Below, one piece after another: positions 43,601 to 53,124 of a stretch of DNA of 60,357 bases. Origin of the DNA: Stramenopiles sp. TOSAG23-2. Taxonomy: Eukaryota; Sar. A program made the position numbers and the translations under genes. The notes beneath the pieces are model-generated. The model was not told where the DNA came from. It searched no databases and saw only the letters and a list, made by a program, of their open reading frames with translations. The stretch lies in contig LT649251.1 in the NCBI GenBank assembly GCA_900128395.1, forward strand, positions 1 to 60,357, read 5' to 3'. Position 1 is the stretch's first letter. Each line of letters opens with the position of its first letter.

Positions 43601-44607
43601 CAGGTAAGACACCACATTTTCGCAGTGCAACAATTACTGCTTTGTCACGTTTGTATTATAAATATGGTAAAGAATTATCAAATGATAAAACAACAACTTT
43701 AGTTGAAACAGTTGTTATATTATTCCAAACACGTGCAAGAGAAGAAGTTGCGTCTTTAATAAGTTTCTGTAAAAGTGTTAGTACGAAATGTCCATCTAGA
43801 TTTTTATTAGCTAAATTATTAAAACCGATGGTAGATGGAATGTTGCGATGGAAAGATGATACGAAAAATCGTTTTAAATCAAAAATTAGAGGTGTCATTG
43901 AATTGATGGTACAACGTTGTGGTTTAGAGCAAGTGCGAAAATTTGTACCAGAAGATGACCAACCTTTGATGAATTATATTGATAGACAAGCAAGGAAATT
44001 AGCAAGTAAAAAGAGTAAAAATAAAGGTAAATACAATAATAAAATGCAATTGGATGATGCAGATTGGAACGATGAGATAGTTGATGGTAACAATAACATC
44101 GATGAAAGAAAGAAAATGTCCAATTTACGTGATGATGAGGATTTAACTAGTACATTTGCATTGAAACAAGATAAAACAAATGGTCGCAAAGGTAATAAAA
44201 ATTTAAAGAAAAGACGAAGACGGGAGGAAGAGGAACGCTTAGAAATCGGAGCAGATGGTAAAATGATTGTACCAAATGATGAAGAAGATGATATTGTGAA
44301 TAATAATAATAATAATAACAATGGCGATGGAAACGATGATGAACGTTTACGACGTGATATGTTAGCTATGATCAATGAAAAAACAGTACATGAAAAAAAT
44401 GGTTATGGTGCAAATGATGGTGGTGGTGGTGGAAAACGACGTAAAAAAAATGGAAAGCAAAATAATACAGGAATGGAATCTGGTAAAGCAGGTGGACAAG
44501 CATATGCATATATTAAGATGGGAAAAAATTTCAATACGAATTTTAAATCAGTTCGTGGAAAAAAGAACAAACGGAAAGGTGGTGGTGGTGGCAATAAACG
44601 ATGCTAA
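40636..44607 (+). CDS. RRP12: Ribosomal RNA processing protein 12 (RRP12, NUC173 family)
   Basis: The ATG at 40636 (MLQNNNIKATTHVCPQYAAL) gives about 1323 residues. An upstream TTG at 40546 extends the frame but is not a likely start. The protein is an all-helical HEAT-type repeat solenoid with low-complexity Asn/Asp loops. The C-terminal RRP12 signatures are clear: SFCKSVSTKCPSRFLLAKLL, LKPMVDGMLRWKDDTKNRFK, KIRGVIELMVQRCGLEQVRK and VPEDDQPLMNYIDRQARK. A long Lys/Arg-rich tail (about 1120-1323) follows, consistent with nucleolar localisation. RRP12 is needed for export and maturation of pre-40S and pre-60S particles. RPS28 and PUS7, also translation-linked, lie elsewhere in the window. No intron is needed. 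Confidence 0.92.
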   Translation: MLQNNNIKATTHVCPQYAALAANPKRNPTAAAILSAITDIIQMRVQQQQQASSKKITPTHYFATLMTALDEGNPSDRQDCMFLLKLLLPHVSKGVLQSKFVAAMDVFSNVLNDNANPDSLTNSLIKHLIECIGLVLAAQPCAPTFWAQPKTLQSFNAILNLIIDERPKIRKSSHEAIRILLRNGHGKYLSNNIVTCLEQILKSATQKNCKPVLIILPLIQDVLPYLLDDDDNNSNNNKKKKTGKPLKETSAGRLIFALLRTQAFLSDNKFSELTFRSFQNSVVPKQLDGNTNATTTTTTTKWSTDLLHLFLNTLMDLRPGHQQQVQVGESYLPLLADAMVCMYRGNKNVSMNLLPRAVTTIQTFFDSTNTDVHRWACEAMARLCVHCIDENEVIETNITLIKEEGMNNNNRPTSGKTSPKRLLPLQSVVQTWADLFLPRYRHARRVIVPFAQGVFEHFNTRAYPILNPIVNMVKDSMDEERQKGGANVTSNDKKEMEEALWEIVDANDHSDSDSDEDDAMEDNNNKYNNNNNKRGKGPNKQFNKNARRLQKMKEKMKEKEELTEALIIDRFIGSIIKAYGPQNFFTIVPIGNINIEGFKETNESLQLLDKRLWTLPLLKKYLFDCINFSDTKLKMFKEYILVLALQCERATRTDGVTNVVKNVMQTRVQQLWSLFPSFCSNASDIAEVLPTLGPMLGNAMRDGRYPRMQQSVCLGIEILCKNNNNNDDDSEIKNNKLPNNNEGGDDDDDDNAEQKERKTINVATLTKFAPNFFPILFAGYEQTNAQEFLNVIKTYVVFASKELIENMGNQVIKKLIQSTINLSENHATASLMLGLATVLTPKLSVKQRDVLYKAITPCLNDNAHGNVQKRGYKVLAALCEHHSKQAALDNFEWLSNVGKSIVNGIGTSSVAGKRMRLLCVGFIIKGLDLTQELHQQLFLETLGEVVMCLKEQNTRARNAAFDCLIIMAEQMVGVNLLETFFDMVSAGLAGKTPHFRSATITALSRLYYKYGKELSNDKTTTLVETVVILFQTRAREEVASLISFCKSVSTKCPSRFLLAKLLKPMVDGMLRWKDDTKNRFKSKIRGVIELMVQRCGLEQVRKFVPEDDQPLMNYIDRQARKLASKKSKNKGKYNNKMQLDDADWNDEIVDGNNNIDERKKMSNLRDDEDLTSTFALKQDKTNGRKGNKNLKKRRRREEEERLEIGADGKMIVPNDEEDDIVNNNNNNNNGDGNDDERLRRDMLAMINEKTVHEKNGYGANDGGGGGKRRKKNGKQNNTGMESGKAGGQAYAYIKMGKNFNTNFKSVRGKKNKRKGGGGGNKRC

Positions 44608-45486
44608 AATGCGCACCTGCACCGTGTTTTTGTGGCCATTCAAATTAAAAAAATATATGACCCATAACAGATAAGATCAGGAGGAATATAAAAAAGACAT
44701 ATTATTCTTGCGATTGAGTATTGAGCATATTACTTTAACACGAGAAGTGTAAAAATATTATAACTTAGATTTTAACCATCAAAAAGACCATATAATATTA
44801 CATATAATATATAGTACCTAGTTTTTTACATAATTTTTAATGGTATTTATATGCTATTTCTATAATGATGGTTAAAATCTACATATTTCCGATAACATGG
44901 ACTCTGAAAGAAGAGCAAAAAATTTTCAATGGTATCTTCGAAAACTAGATCGATTCACTAATGGAAGTACGTCAAATTGGCAGGAGAAGATTGCCAAAGA
45001 TGATATAAAAGAAAAAAGCAAAAACAAAACACATGTACTTTAAAAATAATATATAAAAGACGAAAAATGTTTACATTTAACAAAACTTTATTTTTTAAAT
45101 AATGCAGGAGAAGATTGCCAAAGATGATATAAAAGAAAAAAGCAAAAACAAAACACATGTACTTTAAAAATAATATATAAAAGACGAAAAATGTTTACAT
45201 TTAACAAAACTTTATTTTTTAAATAATATATCTTCTCGTTTTTAAATGTACGAACGTTTTAGGAACGCGCGCGTGTTCTGTATAAAACAACATTCTTGAT
45301 GTATTTCCACATCCTTTTTTTTACTTTATTTTTACGAAGCATCTTTAATATATATTAAAGTCGACTTAGATTTTTAACCATCATATATATATATTAAAGT
45401 CGACCCCAAAAATGTTTTGAAAGTCACACGCTTCCCCGCCATCATCGGAACAACTTCAGCATGACATATTTGAAAACAATTGTACT
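44608..45486. repeat. Intergenic region with dispersed-repeat ends and a 124-bp duplication
   Basis: A reverse-strand 5' piece of the dispersed family lies at about 44700-44780. The motif GGTTAAAATCTA recurs at 44868 and its complement near 45370. A 124-bp unit (GCAGGAGAAGATTGCCAAAG ...) is duplicated exactly at 44980-45103 and 45104-45227. A degenerate Cys-rich gene fragment lies at 45393-45467. No intact gene is present. Confidence 0.75.
45393..45467 (-). pseudogene. Degenerate fragment of the Cys-rich family (C-terminal end)
   Basis: On the minus strand this segment reads MSC, then a TGA stop, then SCSDDGGEACDFQNIFGVDF. This matches the C-terminal CSDDGG.ACDFKNMFGVD of the two paralogs at 45487 and 51486. 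The in-frame TGA replaces the Leu of CLGC. It lies just downstream of the first paralog's 3' end, so it is probably a remnant of a partial tandem duplication. Confidence 0.82.
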
Positions 45487-46929
45487 TTACGAAGCTTCTT
45501 TATATAAGTCGACCCCAAACATGTTTTTAAAGTCGCATGCATCTCCACCATCATCGCTACATCCTAAGCATGACATAGCGCGTTTAGTTGCCATTATATT
45601 TAACGCTGGTAACGCAGCAAGAAACATAAGCTTAAACTTTTCAAACCTAGCGCACATACTAGGCATCGGGGGCAACTGCGTAAGCCAAAATTTTCCTGCA
45701 TAATTAAATGGTTTCTTATGTCTAGGAGCATCATCCAATTTTAGAAGTGGTTTAAATCCACCTGTACAAGGATATGGATTATGCTTTTTCACATACAATG
45801 ATACAAAAACTGAACATCCAGGTTCTACCTCGTCTTCAAAATTTAAATCAGAAACTTGTGTAGTCTATACATGGAGGAAAATTTACTATGTTAGATATTC
45901 TAATATATGGTTTAATATGTACATATTTTATTATACTTACATGTGCTTTTTTCTTAATTTGCCCTAATGCATTTGCAGAATCTGTATAATGTACGTATAC
46001 ATTTTTACCTGAACATGCGGGCAGTTCGTTACTACATCCTGCACCTACTAATACATGACATAATTCATCTTTCAATGCCTTGCCACCAGCACCCTTTAAT
46101 CTAGATGCAGAACCACTAATTTTACATCCGATCATGTCTTCTACACATAAGGGCTCGCAAAAGCTGCAACAATACGACCAGAGATAGGTGGAGGCGAAGA
46201 CGTATGTGGCAATACAATTTATTATCACAATACGATTTATTATTGCATATGAATGAGTGATATGTTAGATAGAACATTTCTAATGCATAGGTTTATGGGA
46301 AATAGCAGCTTACTTACGAGTTACAACACCCACGAATTGCCTCTAAACATTCTTGTCCGCCCATTCCTTTACATCCACAAAATCCTGGAGCAAGACAACG
46401 GTGTTCAGGTACATGATTGTAACGATGCTTTGCTAAGAAATACACATATATACATAGGCATGTATGTGGGTGCGATTTTATTTGTTGTTAGAGAGATTAT
46501 AAAACTACCACTTTATCTTGTAATATGAGATGCATTGTACTTACAGTTATCTCGGCGAGCTCCAGGGAGCCAATTTTTTGCCCCTTTTCTTGATTTTAAT
46601 GGATTGATCATGCCCATTAACGCTCCAGCTATCCCGCCTAATGGGAACTTTCCTTCTTTAAACCTAAAGTTTGCATTACCCTTTTTATATTTTTGATACA
46701 TCGACATGTATTTGGCTTTCAATGTGCCTTGTTTAAACCTAAATTTATCATTGTTATTCTTCTCTTCCTTTTTTTTTGCTGATTGTACATTTAATATTGT
46801 TTTTGTAATAGTATCCGTACCAACACCGTCCCATTGGGGTATTGCTATATTAAAAAAGGAAGACAGAAGTATTAAAATAATTATAATATTGGTACCTTTT
46901 TTTCTTCGATATATATACTTGTCTATCAT
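45487..46929 (-). CDS. Cys-rich secreted or membrane-anchored protein A, four exons
   Basis: Exons are 46929-46545, 46432-46318, 46163-45941 and 45864-45487; together they give about 366 residues in one frame. All introns have GTAAGT donors and a CTAAC motif. Met1 at 46929 is chosen because it aligns with the paralog's MIDK; an in-frame ATG at 47010 is upstream. A hydrophobic segment (about 12-32) suggests a signal peptide or anchor. The body carries many Cys, including CLAPGFCGCKG, IRGCC, FCEPLCVEDMIGC, ELCHVL and SCLGCSDDGG. I recognise no family. The paralog at 51486-52557 is closely similar from the Pro-rich basic region onward. This copy has about 40 extra residues near the N-terminus. 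Many Cys pairs suggest disulfides outside the cell. Confidence 0.82.
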
Positions 46930-48096
46930 GTTTATTGATGTTGAAATTAAGAAAATGAATACAACAGAAGTATTATGATGCCGTATTGTATTATTATAAC
47001 CCTTCTTCAATTGAATAAATATTATCTCTAATAGATCACCCGTTTTCCAGATATATTATATATTTAACCCTTGAAAATAAAAATTATACGAGTATATCAA
47101 TATAATTATATCGGATGAAAATTTTATAATTGATCTAATATATATATATATATGTTGATCTTTAACGTTTTCAGGTACATTTATTATATTGCACAAATAT
47201 ATATACAAAGAAGGGAAAAAATTAACATATACTTTCCGTTTTATAATATTTAAAAACTTTTAACTGTGGTTTATTAATTATTATATGTATTATATTTTAT
47301 TATTATTATTATTTATAGTTATTAGTAGGGAGGAGGAAAAGGAGGAAGAAGAGGAAGGCTGGAAGGCTGGAAGGCAAAAAAGCCAGGCAAGCTGGCAACT
47401 GGTAAGTGGTAGACTATTAATAAGCCAGCTGGGCTGGCCACTGGGAAGGATGCAAGTTGCAAGTTAAAGCAAGGTGCAAGCTAAGGCAAGCTGGCAAGCT
47501 GGGCAAGGTGCAAGGTGCAAGCTGGCAAGCCAGCAAGGAGCGAGAGGCAAAAGGCAAAAGGTGCAAAAGGTGCATATAATAGTAGGGCACTAGGTGCAAA
47601 AAAGAGTACAAAGTTGAAGTACAAAATGCATAATACACAATACTGTAAAGGACAAACAGCAAATGGTCCAAAAAAGTCCGGATTTTCTAGCTGTAGTTTT
47701 ATATGTTTTTGTTGTTTGTTGAAGAAGCACTGAACGTCGTTTTTTTTTTTTTTAAAGAACAACAGGCGTTATGATGTTACAGTACTGTAATGTCATGACG
47801 GACCGTGTGTGGACAAAGAGACAGCTGGACAGCAGCAGCATGCCAGGCATGCCAGGCATGCTGGCATAGTGCCATATGCTATGCAACAACCACAACCTAC
47901 AACAACGAAAAAATCATCTATTATACTACTTATTTACACTTTATTTATACTATACTACTACTTATCACACTGTTATACTACGACAAAAGATTGAATATAT
48001 ATATAGCTATAGTCGAATATACAGACCTTCGTGTATTAAATTGTACACAATACCATTTAATTAATACATTTATAGACAAGTAATATCGCCATCGTC
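46930..48096. other. Intergenic region with a GC-richer simple-sequence block
   Basis: Between the Cys-rich gene (-) and the GPCR gene (+). From about 47320 to 47575 the sequence is built from GGCAAGCTGG, GGTGCAAG and AAGGCTGG-like words, a purine-biased, unusually GC-rich stretch. A related patch (GCCAGGCATGCCAGGCATGC) is at about 47840-47862. No coding gene is convincing; ORFs here are low-complexity. Confidence 0.6.
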
Positions 48097-50988
48097 ATGG
48101 GTATACGTTATATTAGTTTATTGATTGTATCATTATTGTTAAATATATCAACACATGTGGTTTCTGGAATATACAATGAGATGAATTTAGTTCTATTGTT
48201 TCCAGTGATTAAAGCAAGAAATAAAACTCATAATGTTAAAGATATAAGCGGCATTAAAAGACTGGCTGCTGCAATAATGGCTATCGAACATGTCAATAAT
48301 AAAACAGATGGTTTTTACGATCATTTAGTCTTGCCAATATTTAAATATTTCTTCTATGATTCGAAGCGGTCAACGGAGCGAAGTTGGTGGAACGTTGCGC
48401 AGTTTAGTTCGCTTTATCATGAGAATAAAAATAAAGAGGCATATGTTATAGTAGGACCAGCATCAAGTTCTCCTTCGCTTGCTGTGAACGAGGCTTTAAC
48501 ACAAGGAAATATAATGGTCCCACAAGTAGGATATTCCGCAAGCTCCCCCAAATTATCAAACCAACAACTTTTTATCCGTACTGTTCCAAACGATATATTA
48601 AAAGCAAAGCTTACTCTTCAAGTTGCTTATCAGGATAATGTTTTTTTCCCTTGTATCATACATGGTAATGATGAATATAGCCGTACTCTTACGACTGAAT
48701 TTATTAAAGAATATAGTATGGAACTTGATAGTGATCTCCTAAAGGTTTCATCATTCATAACCGGGGAAACTGCGTCGTCCACACAATTGAATCAAATATT
48801 TTGCAAATTATTTCCATCTGCACTCGATTGTGAAGCTTATGATATCAATAAAGAATATCAGGAAATCTTTAAAGTTTGTAACGCGATAGTATTGTTCGTT
48901 CAAAGTCAAGATGGCGAACATATTTTAGAGCATATAATAGAAAAGAAAAAGAGACAAGATGTTAGAATCTATGGCACTGAGACTCTTACCGGTATTTTTT
49001 TTAATTACATTAAAAACTACAAGGAAAATGCAAAAAGTATTTTAGAGCAAACAAGAATTATTGATATTGCCATACCATTTAATACATCATCGCAATATAA
49101 GAAATTGAAAGATGCATGGCATGATAAGCATGCCAACTGTTCCATTGTTGATGATAGAGATAAAAGTTGCTTGTTAGGTAGCAAAAAATTTGTATTTCGA
49201 CCTGCAAGTGATGATACATATAAGGATTCATGCGTTGCATTTAATTATTCTGATTACAAATTAAATAAAGATGGGTTTGAAGTCTCCGGTAGTGGGTATA
49301 TTGATTCACACGTACCATACAGTTATGATGCCATTATTGCAATAGCAGAAGCTTTAAATACAAGAGAAAGTAACAAGAGTAAAATATATGACGTCGCTTC
49401 ATTACATGCAAAAATGATTAATGTAACATTTGAAGGATTTTCCGGTACTGTTCAATTTAATGCAGGTGGTGATCGTTTACCAGAAAGTGTAAATTGGAAT
49501 ATATTTACATTTGAAAATAACGAGATCAATATTAACAACTGCAATATCGATAAAGAAACTGGTAAATACAAAGTATCGTACAAATCAAAATCAAATATAT
49601 TTATAGCTTACCAGCCTGATTGTAAACCTGAAAAATTGCAATTCAAAGCATTTTGCAATGAAAGCGACGAACGAATACAAAATTTAGTAATTGAACGCAA
49701 AAATTGTGTTTGCTATAACGAAGAATGTTACAATTGTTGTTATTTAAACAAAGCAACTTTCATAGATGAACTATCTTTTATTAATAGTAATACAAACAAA
49801 ATGGTATATAAATATCACTGTCCATATGTACCAGTGCAAAGCCCTTTGGGGATCGGAATGTATTTGTTAGGATCTTTTACGATCATTATAAACGCGTTAA
49901 TTATTGTCCTTTCTTTTGCTTTTCGCAACTCGAGTACGTTGAAGAACAGTCAAGTTTATCTGTTGATATTTATGCTTTTTGGTGCTATACTTGTTAGCAT
50001 GTTTACATTTTTAGGTATAGGCAAAATTGAAAAGTGGAGTTGTACTTTTGGAATGTGGCTCCTACATATTGGACTAATGATGATCATTGTTTCCATGTAT
50101 ACCCGTACATGGCGTATCCATACTATTTTTAATAATCAAAAGTTGAGAAGAAAAGTTGGAACATCTGTAAACATGAAAATTTTATGGCCGAAAATTGGTG
50201 TGTTTTTCTTTGTTCTTGTATCATTCCTTATTTTCCGTACTTTTTCATCATTTAAATTTGTAGCCGCTTGGAAGCACACAGAGGCAAATGAAACGATACT
50301 CCCGGGCTTAGCTGATGCCATCATTACCTCCCATAGATGTACACTTGACGGCCAGATAGATCTTATGATGTATACCATATATACCATTTTGATTGTTCAA
50401 TCTTTATTTTATACATATAAGGTGAAAGATGTTTCTTTACGGTATCAAGATTCTGCTTACGTTGGGGCATTTTGGTTATCTGCGATAATTCTTTTTATTT
50501 TTTTTGCAATAGTAGGTTTAATAACTGCTAAAAAGGTACAAAAAGATGCTATGATACGCGTCGGAATAAATATTGAATTGATGGTTTTGTCGGGGCTACT
50601 TCTTGTACCAAAATTGCTTCATGTATCAAAAGTATTTGGTGGGGAAGAGGGTATTGAATCAAAACACGGCAGGAAGTCAAAAATAGAAAAATTGCAAGTA
50701 GACAACTTGGATCTCCAATCTGATAATGCAATGAATATGCAAACGATTTTGGAATTAACCAATGAAATAGAAAATTTAAAATCACAAGCATCTGGTAGAG
50801 GAAATGGAATGTCAGCGGAGGGCGTTGTTAAGAAAATGGGTGCGATTAGTAGAACTTTACGGCGGGGTCTAAGCCTTTCGGAAGATAAAGGTAAAAATAT
50901 GCAGAAAAAAAGCGTTAACTTTAACTTAGAGCTGCAAGTATCCGAAGAAGGACATGAAACTATAAATCCATTATATAAAGATGGTTAA
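48097..50988 (+). CDS. Class C (GABA-B / metabotropic glutamate-like) G-protein-coupled receptor
   Basis: The 963-residue protein has a signal peptide (about 1-23) and an extracellular periplasmic-binding-protein-like domain (about 30-480). That domain includes VGPASSSPSLAVNEAL and PQVGYSASSPKLSNQQLFIRT, as in class C ligand-binding domains. A Cys-rich linker (about 520-560, CVCYNEECYNCC) follows. Seven membrane helices lie at about 584-608, 617-637, 645-667, 700-720, 755-775, 787-809 and 823-843. A short coiled coil (about 866-903) sits in the cytoplasmic tail, reminiscent of GABA-B receptor dimerisation coils. Ligand and G-protein are unknown. Class C receptors occur in amoebozoans and some stramenopiles. 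The stop codon lies inside a GATGGTTAAAATTTAAAG motif, which resembles the start of the dispersed repeat family. Confidence 0.9.
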   Translation: MGIRYISLLIVSLLLNISTHVVSGIYNEMNLVLLFPVIKARNKTHNVKDISGIKRLAAAIMAIEHVNNKTDGFYDHLVLPIFKYFFYDSKRSTERSWWNVAQFSSLYHENKNKEAYVIVGPASSSPSLAVNEALTQGNIMVPQVGYSASSPKLSNQQLFIRTVPNDILKAKLTLQVAYQDNVFFPCIIHGNDEYSRTLTTEFIKEYSMELDSDLLKVSSFITGETASSTQLNQIFCKLFPSALDCEAYDINKEYQEIFKVCNAIVLFVQSQDGEHILEHIIEKKKRQDVRIYGTETLTGIFFNYIKNYKENAKSILEQTRIIDIAIPFNTSSQYKKLKDAWHDKHANCSIVDDRDKSCLLGSKKFVFRPASDDTYKDSCVAFNYSDYKLNKDGFEVSGSGYIDSHVPYSYDAIIAIAEALNTRESNKSKIYDVASLHAKMINVTFEGFSGTVQFNAGGDRLPESVNWNIFTFENNEININNCNIDKETGKYKVSYKSKSNIFIAYQPDCKPEKLQFKAFCNESDERIQNLVIERKNCVCYNEECYNCCYLNKATFIDELSFINSNTNKMVYKYHCPYVPVQSPLGIGMYLLGSFTIIINALIIVLSFAFRNSSTLKNSQVYLLIFMLFGAILVSMFTFLGIGKIEKWSCTFGMWLLHIGLMMIIVSMYTRTWRIHTIFNNQKLRRKVGTSVNMKILWPKIGVFFFVLVSFLIFRTFSSFKFVAAWKHTEANETILPGLADAIITSHRCTLDGQIDLMMYTIYTILIVQSLFYTYKVKDVSLRYQDSAYVGAFWLSAIILFIFFAIVGLITAKKVQKDAMIRVGINIELMVLSGLLLVPKLLHVSKVFGGEEGIESKHGRKSKIEKLQVDNLDLQSDNAMNMQTILELTNEIENLKSQASGRGNGMSAEGVVKKMGAISRTLRRGLSLSEDKGKNMQKKSVNFNLELQVSEEGHETINPLYKDG

Positions 50989-51485
50989 AATTTAAAGTTA
51001 TATGATATATCAATATTAATAATTTAATTAATGCATAACTTATACGTGCGCGTCGTATTTTTTTAATTTACCTCATGATAATTTTCCTTACTCTCTCCAG
51101 AAAGAATACAATAACTGAGAGACAATAATATCTATCTCACTAAACTGAAAGATGGACAATGAATCGTAATATATCCTGCCGCAACGGGGTCATATTATGA
51201 TGTTTAAAATCTAAAGTTATAAATAAGTTTTATATCTCGCCTGACAAATTACTGTACATAATGCTCCATTCTAAGAAAAGGCTACAGGATACGAGTATTT
51301 ACTCCTACAAAATAATAAAGCTCCACATGCGCCGCCGCAAGCTAATAAGCGGGGTCATATTTATATGATAAAAGCGGGGTCATATTTATAAAAAAAATTG
51401 CTGCTAATATTTTTTATATAATACAACAAATTTGAAATATGATCATTTACATTGGTTTCACGCGTAGATTGAAAATGCGTTTTGG
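50989..51485. repeat. Intergenic region with a diverged dispersed-repeat copy
   Basis: About 51203-51350 carries TTTAAAATCTAAAGTTATA, AATAATAAAGCTCCACATGC and GCCGCCGCAAGCTAATA, related to the copies at 19142 and 29370. The sequence GCGGGGTCATATTTATA occurs twice (about 51350 and 51375). No gene is seen. Confidence 0.6.
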
Positions 51486-52557
51486 TTAACTACCTTCTTT
51501 ATACACGTCGACGCCAAACATATTTTTGAAATCACATGCTTCTCCGCCATCATCTGAGCATCCTAAACAGCTCATTGCCCGTTTCGTAGCCATCGCATTA
51601 AGGCCACCAAGAGCGGCATTAAACATTATTTTAAATTGTTCAAATCTAGCACACATACTAGGCATAGCAGGAAGCTGTGTTAAATATGGTGTTCCTGCAT
51701 AATTGAATGGCTTTTTATGTCGAGGCGCGTCACCCCTGCGAATCAGTAACATGCATGTGTGTGTATGTATGTATATATACGGAAGTGTGATGTGTTAGAT
51801 ATGTTATGTATCTATTATTAATAATAATAATAATATAATAATGTTTTACTTACAATTTCGGAGCTGGTTTAAATCCATTTGTACAAGGGTATGGATTATG
51901 TTTCTTAACAAAAAAAGTCACAGTAACACTACAGCCTGCTTCTACCTCGTCTTCAAAATTTAGGTCACTTATTTGAGATGTATGTGCTTTTTTTTTAATT
52001 TCGCCTAATGCGTTTGCAGCATCTGTATAATGTACGTATACATCTTTACCTGAGCATGCTGGCAATTCATTACTGCAACCAGCACCGACCAAAACATGAC
52101 ATAATTCATCTTTCAATGACTTACCGCCAGCACCCTTTAATCTAGAAGCACCACCGCTGATTTTACATCCAATCATATCTTCTACGCAAAGTGGTTCACA
52201 AAAGCTATTGCAACAGCCACGAATGGCTTCTGCGCACTCACCACCAGCCATCTCTTTACAACCACAAAATCCTGGAGCGATACAAAGATGTTCTGGTACA
52301 TAATTGTATTTATGTTTCGTTTTATCACCACGTGCTGGTGGTAAAAAATTTTTTGCACCTTTTCGTTTTGGTTTTAATGGATTTGAAAAAGGAAGTAACC
52401 CTAACGGAAACTTTAATCTCGCTATTGTTAATTCGCAAAAAGAAAATAATAATATCAATATTACATTAAATGTTGTCGTTATTCGCCGTTTAAAATTATG
52501 ATTCTTATTATGTATATTGATATTATTATATTTTCCTTTATTATTTTTGTCTATCAT
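51486..52557 (-). CDS. Cys-rich secreted or membrane-anchored protein B, two exons
   Basis: Exons 52557-51854 and 51735-51486 join to give about 317 residues; the 118-nt intron has GTAAGT, CTAAC and CGCAG signals. A hydrophobic segment (about 26-45) after a basic, Asn-rich start suggests a signal sequence or anchor. A basic Pro/Leu-rich stretch (NPLKPKRKGAKNFLPPARG) precedes the Cys-rich body: LCIAPGFCGCKEMAGGEC, IRGCCNSFCEPLC, ELCHVLVGAGC, NPYPC, and C-terminal CLGCSDDGGEACDF. It is a clear paralog of the gene at 45487-46929, on the same strand on the other side of the GPCR gene. The single intron lies where protein A has none, and A's three introns are absent here. Function unknown. Confidence 0.85.
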
Positions 52558-53124
52558 CGTTGTTATTAGTAGTGTATAATATATAATAATATAATGTTAT
52601 TTACAAGAGAATGAAAAAAAAATCAATAAGATCTGACAAATAATATAAACCGGTACTATATGTATGTGTGTAAGATTTATTGATATCCTTCATATATATA
52701 AGTACATAACTTTTTATTCTTTTTTTGTACCACCATGTTCTTTTGCATGGTTTATATACATATATAGATATCGAACTAAAAGTATGTATTAGTATTTATT
52801 GTTGTTGTTAATCAGCAGCAGACGACGACAACAAAAAGAGGGTGCCAGCAGCAGGGGTGCAAAAAAAAAAATAAATAAAACAACACTTTCTTCTTTCTTA
52901 TAGTGCCTTCTGGCCTTCTGGCCTTATTAAAAGTCTGGTGTGTCATACTTGGTAGTGTATTCCAATTTTTGCCCCCTTTTTTTTATTATTTTTTTTTTTT
53001 CAATTTTTTATTTTTTTTTGTTGTTGCGTCGTTGCCGTTGTTGTTGAAAAATAATTTTTTATTTATTATTATTGAAACTAAGCCACTAAGAAAATGATAG
53101 AAATATGAGAAAGAAAATGCAAGG
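52558..53124. other. AT-rich intergenic region
   Basis: Between the Cys-rich B gene (-) and the Yippee-like gene (+), so both promoters should lie here. It includes CAGCAG and CTTCTGGCC short repeats (about 52810-52930) and a poly(T)/TTG-rich stretch (52980-53045). No gene is seen. Confidence 0.4.
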
